Origin: Pseudomonas uvaldensis
GTDB lineage: Bacteria; Pseudomonadota; Gammaproteobacteria; Pseudomonadales; Pseudomonadaceae
NCBI RefSeq assembly: GCF_021271205.1
Contig: NZ_JAIWKS010000002.1
Coordinates: 665,049 to 729,048 of the forward strand
Direction of reading: 5' to 3'
Length of the DNA stretch: 64,000 nt
Shown here: piece after piece, positions 17,842-25,600 of the stretch
Position numbering within the stretch: the first letter of the stretch is position 1
How the letters are laid out: every line of letters starts with the position of its first letter
Program-made: the position numbers and the translations under genes
The notes under the pieces: generated by a model
What the model was told of the DNA's origin: nothing
The model's database searches: none
The model's input: the letters and a program-made list of their open reading frames with translations, nothing else

Positions 17842-18468
17842 TCAGGCGACCGGAATGTCGATGGTTCGTTCAACCATCGCGACAATATTCAGCAACAGCT
17901 CTTCCTTGGCCTCGTCCGTGCTGATGTCCCCACTGGCTGCTGCGTCGGACAATGCTTCGGCGGCGCCGAGCATCGCCCGCAATCCCGCTTGGCCGATGCC
18001 CCTGGGGCCAGCGAACGGCTCCAGTACGGCACGGCATTTATCCAGGAAAATCGCCTCATATTCGCGCTTGATGCGCTCTAGCTCCGGTGAACTGTCCAGC
18101 GCAGCGATGACCCCCGGAATCTCCCGCCCCTGTTGCTGCACGCAATCGACATAGGACGAAGCAATGACCGCGGCCCGCCCCTGCAGGGTGGCTTCGCTCG
18201 CCTCCAGGGCGACGTCCATGAGCGCCGTCTGGCGCGCATCGTAATCCTGGTAAAGCGCCGCCAGCAGCCCCGGTCGGGTAAGGAAATGGTCATACACGAT
18301 GGGCTTGGTCACCCCCGCCTGTTCAGCGAGCCGCGCCAGGGTCAAGGCTTCGCTGCCCTCCTCCCGTACCAATCGCCAGGCGACGTCCAGCAGTTGCCTT
18401 TGCCGGTCCTCCCTGGAGAGACGACGACGAGGGGGAACGGAAGATGGATTTTGCTCATGACTTGACAT
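17842..18468 (-). CDS. TetR/AcrR-family transcriptional regulator
   Basis: A 208-residue repressor. The N-terminal DNA-binding domain (about 20-65) ends with LTLARLAEQAGVTKPIVYDHFLTRPGLLAALYQDY, a typical TetR helix-turn-helix. The C-terminal ligand domain is alpha-helical and unassigned. It is divergent from a flavodoxin-like oxidoreductase, and three 14-bp tandem repeats starting 8 bp upstream of its ATG are its probable operator, so it likely represses itself and that gene in response to a quinone or other electrophile (inference). Confidence 0.93.
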   Translation of the reverse strand: MSSHEQNPSSVPPRRRLSREDRQRQLLDVAWRLVREEGSEALTLARLAEQAGVTKPIVYDHFLTRPGLLAALYQDYDARQTALMDVALEASEATLQGRAAVIASSYVDCVQQQGREIPGVIAALDSSPELERIKREYEAIFLDKCRAVLEPFAGPRGIGQAGLRAMLGAAEALSDAAASGDISTDEAKEELLLNIVAMVERTIDIPVA

Positions 18469-18475
18469 GCTTACT

Positions 18476-18519
18476 TTACCAACCGTAACTTACTAATAGT
18501 AACTTACCAAACGTAACTT
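18476..18519. promoter_or_regulatory. Triple 14-bp tandem repeat, probable TetR operator
   Basis: TTACCAACCGTAAC (18476-18489), TTACTAATAGTAAC (18490-18503) and TTACCAAACGTAAC (18504-18517) follow each other without gaps and are succeeded by TT. Each unit is itself an inverted repeat TTAC-N6-GTAA, and the junctions recreate GTAACTTAC. The block lies between the divergent TetR and oxidoreductase genes and would cover their promoters. Confidence 0.8.
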
Positions 18520-18567
18520 AACCCCAGCATACCGCTTTGCGGTTTGCGTGACAGCAGGAGTTTCGCC

Positions 18568-19209
18568 ATGCATGCACTCATTGTGGTAGCCCATCACAAC
18601 CCTCGCTCCCTGACTCATAGTATTGCTACCAGAATCGCCGAGGGCATTGCCCACGCCAACCCCGCCGATACCTTCGAAATCGCTGATCTGGCCGCCGAAG
18701 GCTTCGATCCACGGTTCGGGTTCGCCGACCACGCGGTACACCACCGCGAAGCCTCGCCGCCCGCGGATGTACTGGCCGAACAGGCCAGGATCGACCGTGC
18801 CGATGCGCTGGTTCTGGTGTATCCGATTTATTGGTGGTCGATGCCCGCGTTGCTCAAGGGCTGGATCGACCGAGTCTTCTCCAACGGCTGGGCGTTCGAT
18901 TTCAGTCTGGACAAGCCGTTCATCAAACAACTGCAACGCTTGCGGGTGCACCTGGTGGGCGTCGGTGGTGCCGATGCCGATTCGTTCCAACGCCATGGCT
19001 ATGACGAGGCGATGACCACGCAGATCGACCATGGCATCTTCGATTATTGCGGTGCCCAAGTGATGAGCTCTCAGCGTTTGCTCGAATCGGAAACGCTGGA
19101 TCCCTCGATTCACCTGGAAACAGCCTTTGCCCTCGGCCAACGGTTGTTTATTCGCTCGAGCGAAGCGGCATGGGCCCACGCCGATGCCGAATGCGTCCAG
19201 CCCGTTTAA
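18568..19209 (+). CDS. NAD(P)H-dependent flavodoxin-fold oxidoreductase (quinone reductase type)
   Basis: A 213-residue protein of the NAD(P)H dehydrogenase (quinone)/MdaB-KefF fold: MHALIVVAHHNPRSLTHSIATRI (FMN phosphate-binding region), ADALVLVYPIYWWSMPALLKGWIDRVFSNGWAF, and VHLVGVGGADADSF. It probably reduces quinones or similar substrates with two electrons using FMN/FAD. ATG at 18568 with CAGGAG seven bases upstream; an eight-codon extension lacks such a site. It is divergent from the TetR gene and presumably under its control. Its stop overlaps that of the convergent L,D-transpeptidase by 4 bp. Confidence 0.92.
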   Translation: MHALIVVAHHNPRSLTHSIATRIAEGIAHANPADTFEIADLAAEGFDPRFGFADHAVHHREASPPADVLAEQARIDRADALVLVYPIYWWSMPALLKGWIDRVFSNGWAFDFSLDKPFIKQLQRLRVHLVGVGGADADSFQRHGYDEAMTTQIDHGIFDYCGAQVMSSQRLLESETLDPSIHLETAFALGQRLFIRSSEAAWAHADAECVQPV

Positions 19210-20777
19210 AGCGCACGGCTCCCGGCAGCAGACAGGGCAGCGTCACGCTTGTAGATATCCGGGATATACACCGGCTGCCCCTGACTGTCGGCCTGCGCGG
19301 TCCAATAGCTCATCAGGATCGACACGGGCCTGGCCAGCCTGAACTCATGGGTCTGTTCGCTGGCCAACAGCGTGTCGGTGCGGGCGCGTTCGGCGGGACT
19401 GAGCAGCAGGTCTCGCAGGTGCATCACTTGTTCGATTCGCACGCAGCCCGAACTGAACGCCCGTGGCCCTTTGTTGAACAACGCCTGGCTGGGGGTGTCA
19501 TGCAGGTACACCGAAAACGGATTGGGAAAACGGATTGCCATTTTGCCCAGCGGATTCTTCGGCCCGGGATCCTGGCGCAGCATGAGGTCGCCGGGATGGT
19601 CCCAGTCGATATCGGCGGCCGTCAGCGGCAGACCGTCCCTGTCGATGATCCTCAGGTTCTGCCGCCCGAGGAATTCCGGATCGCGGCGGATCTCGGGCAG
19701 TTTGTCTTCACGCAGGATCGTCGGGGGAATGGTCCAGGTGGGGTTGAGCGTCAGGCGCGTGACCCGGGATTTGAGCAAGGGCGTTTCCCGCTCCGCTCGC
19801 CCGACCTGGGTACGGGTCTGCCAGACCGGCAACCCGCCCTGGTAGACCGTCAACTGGGCTGCAGCGACGTTGACCAGGACGCTGTCCGGCTCCAGGTCCT
19901 GGGCCATCCAACGCATACGCTCCAGGTTGATGCGCAGCTGTTCGCGTCGCATGGCCGGGCTGATGTTCAACTCGGTCACGGTCCATGGCCCGACCACCCC
20001 ATCGGCTTGCAGCGAGTGCTGGAGCTGAAAGCTTTTCATTGCTTCGACCAGCGTCGGGCCGTAGTGCTCGTCAAGGTCCGGCGGCAGTTCACTCAGATAA
20101 CCCTCGTTGAACAACCGCTGGGCCAGGACCGGGACGCGAGCATCGTGCTTGTCCGGCTGTAGCAGCGCGCCACTGGGTACTGGCTGCCAATCGCCAATAG
20201 GCTGCTGCCGTTGCCGGGCATAAACCTGACGCAAGTTGCGATACAACGCCAAGCTCGGCCGGGCCTGTTCGAAAGCGCCGGCCAGGTCTTGCAGCCCTGC
20301 CCCGGCGATTGCCAGCACCGTGGCCTGACGGTCCTGTGGCTGTGGATTGGCTTTCCACACCGGTTCCAGCCGGTCCTGGGGCAAGTAGCCGAAACGCAGG
20401 TCATGCAAGGCTTGCAGGTAACGTTGGCTGATGGCGATGTCCATACAGGCCGCATTCCCGGAGGCGTCTGTGGCCGGCCAGCTGTAGCGGGACGGTTCCA
20501 GCCCATCATCGGCCAGCTGCTCCAACTGGGTTCGCAGCGCCGCGAGTCGTTCGTCGCCCGACCAGACGGCCTGGCCTGCGTTTTGCTCATAGAACGCCTG
20601 CAAACTCAGCATCGTCGGAAAGTCGACACCCGCCGCCAGCGTCGGACAGTTAACCGACAATTGCGCCAGAGTAGTGCTCACCGGGACCGGTTCGCCAAAC
20701 GAAACGTCACCGGCCGTCGCGACCAATGGCGAAGCGAGCCATAAAAGGCTCAAGTAACATACGGACTTTTTGAACAA
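19206..20777 (-). CDS. YcbB/LdtD-type L,D-transpeptidase
   Basis: A 523-residue periplasmic enzyme making 3-3 crosslinks in peptidoglycan. A signal peptide (FKKSVCYLSLLWLASPLVATA) is followed by a helical region (YEQNAGQAVWSGDERLAALRTQLEQL), a peptidoglycan-binding domain (EHYGPTLVEAMKSFQLQHSLQADGVVGPWT) and the YkuD catalytic domain, with the nucleophile in HDTPSQALFNKG...FSSGCVRIEQ. I place the start at a TTG (20775-20777) because GGAG lies at the right distance and the signal peptide begins there; a 25-codon upstream extension is possible but would lead into the divergent gene's promoter. The divergent neighbour is a second L,D-transpeptidase-fold protein. Confidence 0.88.
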   Translation of the reverse strand: MFKKSVCYLSLLWLASPLVATAGDVSFGEPVPVSTTLAQLSVNCPTLAAGVDFPTMLSLQAFYEQNAGQAVWSGDERLAALRTQLEQLADDGLEPSRYSWPATDASGNAACMDIAISQRYLQALHDLRFGYLPQDRLEPVWKANPQPQDRQATVLAIAGAGLQDLAGAFEQARPSLALYRNLRQVYARQRQQPIGDWQPVPSGALLQPDKHDARVPVLAQRLFNEGYLSELPPDLDEHYGPTLVEAMKSFQLQHSLQADGVVGPWTVTELNISPAMRREQLRINLERMRWMAQDLEPDSVLVNVAAAQLTVYQGGLPVWQTRTQVGRAERETPLLKSRVTRLTLNPTWTIPPTILREDKLPEIRRDPEFLGRQNLRIIDRDGLPLTAADIDWDHPGDLMLRQDPGPKNPLGKMAIRFPNPFSVYLHDTPSQALFNKGPRAFSSGCVRIEQVMHLRDLLLSPAERARTDTLLASEQTHEFRLARPVSILMSYWTAQADSQGQPVYIPDIYKRDAALSAAGSRAL

Positions 20778-20843
20778 CTGCTTTACTCCAATCCATGGCC
20801 GTCTCGTTGACGGTGAACTTTGCGACAGGTAAGACCCGCCATC

Positions 20844-21623
20844 ATGATGCAAACCAACGAATACGGACGGGATGCCGCGACTCTCTCTCTGCCTGGAAAC
20901 CTTTCATCCGCGCTGACCTTCATTCGCCGACTCTGCCTGGTCGTGACAGGCCTCGGTGTCTTGTGCAGTCCGGCACTGGCCGACAAGGCAAATTCTCAAA
21001 CGCTTTACAACAGCCTCGCCCACGCCGCGCCGGAACTCAATCCCCAGGCGCTCAAAAGTGCCTTGAGCGCGATGCAGTGCGCGGTTGCAAACGGTGCGCG
21101 CCAGGCTCGCCACCTCGCGGTGATCGACTACTCCCAACCGTCCACGGCCCGGCGTCTGTGGATCTTTGACCTGCGCCAGAAGAAGCTGGTCCTGCGCGAC
21201 CTGGTGGCCCATGGGCAGAAGTCCGGGGAAAACTTCGCCACGCAATTTTCCAATCGCCTGGGCAGTTACCAGTCCAGCCTCGGGTTGTTTCGCACCCAGG
21301 AAAGCTATCAAGGCACCCATGGCTATTCGCTGCGCATGGATGGCCTTGAACCGGGCTTCAATGACCAGGCCCGGGATCGGGCCATCGTGATCCATGCCGC
21401 CGATTACGTGAATCCCCTGTGGAGCCTGCGCCAGGGACGCATCGGACGCAGCCAGGGCTGCCCCGCCGTGCGGCCCCAGGTGGCGCGCCAGGTCATCGAC
21501 AAGCTCAAGGGCGGGCAATTCATGTTTTCCTGGTACCCGGATCCGGGCTGGCTCAAGCGCTCGGCCTATCTCAACTGCCAACCACAGCAGGTCGCCAGTA
21601 TCCTCGCCACCAGCGGGGGGTGA
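20844..21623 (+). CDS. Murein L,D-transpeptidase catalytic-domain protein
   Basis: A 259-residue exported protein. After an N-terminal stretch, a hydrophobic signal segment (FIRRLCLVVTGLGVLCSPALA) precedes the catalytic domain: LAVIDYSQPSTARRLWIFDL, AHGQKSGENFATQFSNRLGSYQSSLG, AIVIHAADYVN and the nucleophile motif GRIGRSQGCPAVRPQVA (SxGCP). This is the YkuD-related murein transpeptidase family, a separate lineage from LdtD. Start is ATG 20844 or 20847; both have poor ribosome sites. It is head-to-head with the YcbB-type gene with 66 bp between, so the two may be co-regulated. Confidence 0.88.
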   Translation: MMQTNEYGRDAATLSLPGNLSSALTFIRRLCLVVTGLGVLCSPALADKANSQTLYNSLAHAAPELNPQALKSALSAMQCAVANGARQARHLAVIDYSQPSTARRLWIFDLRQKKLVLRDLVAHGQKSGENFATQFSNRLGSYQSSLGLFRTQESYQGTHGYSLRMDGLEPGFNDQARDRAIVIHAADYVNPLWSLRQGRIGRSQGCPAVRPQVARQVIDKLKGGQFMFSWYPDPGWLKRSAYLNCQPQQVASILATSGG

Positions 21624-21681
21624 TTGCACCCGAACGGCCGGTGGTTAAAATGCCGGCCTTTCGAATCGCTGGTGTTGCCTG

Positions 21682-22620
21682 ATGAACCCTCAAGCCCTTC
21701 AAACCCTGCAATCGCATTTGCTGACCGCTCTGGCGTCCGTACCCGAAGAAACCCGGCGTCTGTTCCATGGTCGTGGTCGTTGCTGGTCTGGGCTGGAGCA
21801 GATTACCGTCGACTGGCTGCAAGGGATTGTGCTGGTTTCGCTGTTCAAGGAACCCGAACCAGCGCAGTTGGAAGACCTGCTCTCGATGCTGAGATGCCTC
21901 GCCGCCTCGCCCACCTGGCAGCACAGCACCGCCCATACCCTGGCCGTGCAACACCGCTACCTCCCTCAAAGCCTCACCCAATGGCTTGTGGGCGAGCCGA
22001 TCGACGAATGGACCCTCACCGAAGGTGGCCTGCGCTATCGGATTGACCTGGGCAAGAAGCAGAACAATGGACTGTTCCTGGACATGCGCTACGGTCGCGA
22101 CTGGGTGAGGGCCAATGCTGACGGCAAGCGGGTGCTCAATCTGTTCGCTTACACCTGCGGCTTCTCGGTGGCGGCCATCGCAGGGGGCGCCCGGCATGTG
22201 GTGAACCTGGACATGTCCCGTGCGGCCCTGAGTCGTGGCCGCGACAACCATCGCCTGAACGGCCATGACCTGAACCAGGTCAGCTTCCTGGGGCATGACC
22301 TGTTCAAGTCCTGGGGTAAGGTGATCAACAACGGCCCCTACGACCTGGTCATTATCGACCCGCCTACGTTCCAGAAAGGCAGTTTCCTGCTGACCAAGGA
22401 CTACCAACGCGTGCTGCGTCGGCTACCGGAACTGCTGGCGCCCCAGGGTACGGTCCTGGCCTGCAGCAACGATCCAGCCACAGGTCCGGACTTCCTCATC
22501 GAAGGCGTTACCCGGGAAGCACCGGGGCTGGCCTTCGTGCGGCGCCTGGACAATCCGCCGGAGTTTCCCGACGCCGATATCGCTTGTGGCCTGAAAGCCC
22601 TGGTGTTCCAGGCTACCTGA
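21682..22620 (+). CDS. Class I SAM-dependent (rRNA cytosine-type) methyltransferase
   Basis: A 312-residue methyltransferase. The N-terminal part (to about residue 120) has no motif I recognise. The Rossmann fold begins at GKRVLNLFAYTCGFSVAAIAGGARHVVNLDMS (SAM-binding motif I and the acidic residue of motif II), and motif IV is YDLVIIDPPTFQKGSFLL, as in RlmI/RlmK-type 23S rRNA enzymes. It is shorter than RlmI (about 400) and lacks a PUA domain at its N-terminus. The target RNA is not certain. It is convergent with the large LRR gene, 29 bp apart. Confidence 0.88.
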   Translation: MNPQALQTLQSHLLTALASVPEETRRLFHGRGRCWSGLEQITVDWLQGIVLVSLFKEPEPAQLEDLLSMLRCLAASPTWQHSTAHTLAVQHRYLPQSLTQWLVGEPIDEWTLTEGGLRYRIDLGKKQNNGLFLDMRYGRDWVRANADGKRVLNLFAYTCGFSVAAIAGGARHVVNLDMSRAALSRGRDNHRLNGHDLNQVSFLGHDLFKSWGKVINNGPYDLVIIDPPTFQKGSFLLTKDYQRVLRRLPELLAPQGTVLACSNDPATGPDFLIEGVTREAPGLAFVRRLDNPPEFPDADIACGLKALVFQAT

Positions 22621-22649
22621 CGGCCGCTGGGCGGTAGCAGGCAGCTTCA

Positions 22650-25600
22650 TCAGGCGGTTGGAGCTGCCGGCGATGCCGGTCGCAATGGCCACCAGGGATC
22701 CACCAGTTCGGTCGTCAGGCGACGCACCAACGCTTCGATCTCCCGGCTCTTGACCGAACGATAGATCGCCATGGTTCGCCGCAACTGGTCTTCGGTGAGC
22801 ATCACCGGCTCCCCGGCGGCCCAGTTCACATCCGCCACGCCTTCGAGGCCGACGCGGCGCCACACCGTTCCGTTGGCTTGCGGTACTTCCTCCAGGGCAC
22901 TGGGCAGGCCTGCTTCCGGCCGGGCGAGATTATCCAGCAGTACCCGAGGCCAACGGGACGGGTCCACGGGCTCGCTGAAAGCATCCACCAGGTCCTCCTC
23001 AACACGGTCCCAGATCGCCAGTCCTTCGGGCCACTCATGGGACATCAATCCCAGGTACGGACGCCAGGTCATTTCCCCTACCCGCGGCGCATGGTCGTTG
23101 CTGTTGAACGTATCCTGGGCGTCGCTTAGCCAGTCGATGTACGCGTCACGGGTAATCGCGGCGTAACGCTGCGCGGCATTGGGATAACGGGTCGTCAGGA
23201 CCTGGTTCCAATAGCTGTAGTGGTCCCCCAGGAATCTCGCGAAAGGCACGCTCTGGGGTTCAAGGCGCGAGCGCTGGATCGACTCGAACGATAGAAAGTG
23301 CAGCTCCAGTTCGGCGATATCCGGTGGTTGCCTGTCCAGGACGCGCGCTTGCAGGCGCGTACGCAGTTGGCCCAATTGCAGATCGAAATCCGCCAACCGT
23401 GTGGCCAGTTCCGGGTAAAGCGCCGGAGAGCCGATATAGAACTGCAGGATGGCCGCGGCCCTCTGGCGCTCGCCAAGTGACAGTCCGCCGGGCGCTTCGG
23501 CATCGGCATCGCGGATGGCGCCGCTGAACCAATCGATGAAACGGCGTCCCCCCGCGTCGTCGCGAGCGGCTTCCAGGGCTCGCTGAAGGTCGGGAAAGAT
23601 GTTGAGCCAGTCATCGACGGTATAACGGAAAGCTTCGGCGTCCAGGGCACGAAGGAGCTGAATCTGAGCGCTGGGCAACGGGTTATCCTCCAACCACAAC
23701 CCGAGGACATTCTCCCTTGGCATGGCCTCGAGGGCGGGGATCAGATCATCCTGGATGTGGGTGATGCGGTTCCCTTTCAGGTCAACGAAAATCGGATCGC
23801 TCGAGGGCCTCGAGAGCACTCTCAACGCCAGGGGCGGTACCCGATCGAGCCCGGCGTTGGCCAGCTCCAGCTCAGTGAGGGATGTGAGTTCCGGCAGATC
23901 AGGCAGTTCGCGGCAATTATTGCCACTCAAGCGCAAATCCTGCAGGTCCGTGGCGGCACGCAGGAACGCGCTGCCCTCTTCATCCAGGCGCAGACCGCAG
24001 CGCACCAGATCCAAACCCTGTAGTCCGGGCAAGGCGGTGATGGCCTGCAGCTCCTCGAGGGTGAAGTTCAGGTTGTCCGACCATACCAGCTCACGCAGCG
24101 CGGGCAGCTCGGCCAGACGGCCGATGGCCGCGACCATACGGGCACTGACAACTGCATCCCCTGCGCTGCTGATCTGCGACAAGTGCAGCTCCCGCAGGTT
24201 GATTGCCCGATCTTCGCCCAGGAGCGGAGCAAAGACATTGGCATCTATGTTGAGCGGATTCGCCCCCAGCGCAAGCTCTATCAACGACGGAAACTCTCCC
24301 ACCGCCACGGGCACCGCGGTGAGTTTATTGCCATGCAGGCGCAACGTATCGAGATTGGGGAACAACCTCAGGAAATCCGAGGGGTCCTGGTCCAGGTTCA
24401 TATGGGCCAGGGTCAATTCCTCGATATGGTCGAAACGTACGCTGACGGGAGGAAGCCGGCCGATATCCCATCCGGACAGGCGCAGTATCAGTTCACTGTC
24501 GTCCCTGCCCGGCTCGGGTTCTCGCCGCCATGCACGACGGATTTCCTTCGCCACGCTCTGGCGACTGAAGAGCACATCCGCACGTGCGTACTCATTCTCG
24601 ACGGGATGATGGACGCCCTCGAAAAGCTCCCATTGTTGCAACGCGGTATCCAGGGTGGCCCACTCATTGCCCAACCGGGCGACCAGATCATCCAGACTGA
24701 TACCTTCGCGCTCGGCCTGCTCGGTCAAGCTCCACTGGAGCCTTTCCAGGGCATCACCGGCGTAGTAGGGAAATAACTGTTCCAGACGCGCCGCGAGGCT
24801 CGCACGCCAACGCAGCAATGGCAGCCGCCCGCGGCCACTGAGCGGATAACCCAGGCTCCCGTTCAGCCATTGCGGGGAATATGCACCGCCGTCGAGGCGC
24901 TTGAGCGACAGGTACGGCCGCAGGCCCTGCCGATCATCGAGGGCCAGGTCGAGCAGTTTCTTGCGGAACCGGGCCGCGTCCCAGATATTCAAGCCCAATG
25001 CATTGCGAGCCTCGTCCGACATCGCCCTGAGCAAGGCTTCCTCCAGGCTCCGAACCGCAGCCAGCTCAACGCCTTCCTGGTCGAAAGAAAGGTATTCTTC
25101 ACCGTCCTGACGAATGACTTTCAACGGCCCGTCCGCGCCCATTTCCAGCGGCTGCTCCAGCTCCCGCGAGAACAGGCGAAGGTGCAGCTTGCCCCGCAAC
25201 TCCGGTAGATCACCCAACAGCCCCATGACGATCCGGTCCCGATCGGCACTGCTTTCGCCACGCTCCAGGTTACGCAGGACCCGGGTCAGGCGCAGTTCAT
25301 CCTGAGCCTGCGCGCACAGTTTGCCCAGGCTTCCCGTCACCCGGCCCTCCCGCAGGCGCAACCGCTCCTGGCCATGGGATTGCCGGGCAAGTTCGTTGGC
25401 CATGGAGCGCGACAGGCTCTTGAAAGCCAGAGCCACGGGGGCCGCCAGCGGATCGAGTTCATCGGGTCGGACCATGGCCGAACTCAACTGCCCGGCGTGG
25501 CGCTCCAGATGATCGGCCCAGTGCCCCGCCAACAGGTCGCTGAGCTCGGCCGGGCGCGGGCCAATGGTGCTTTGCCCCAGTAACCTGTCCCGCTCATCCA

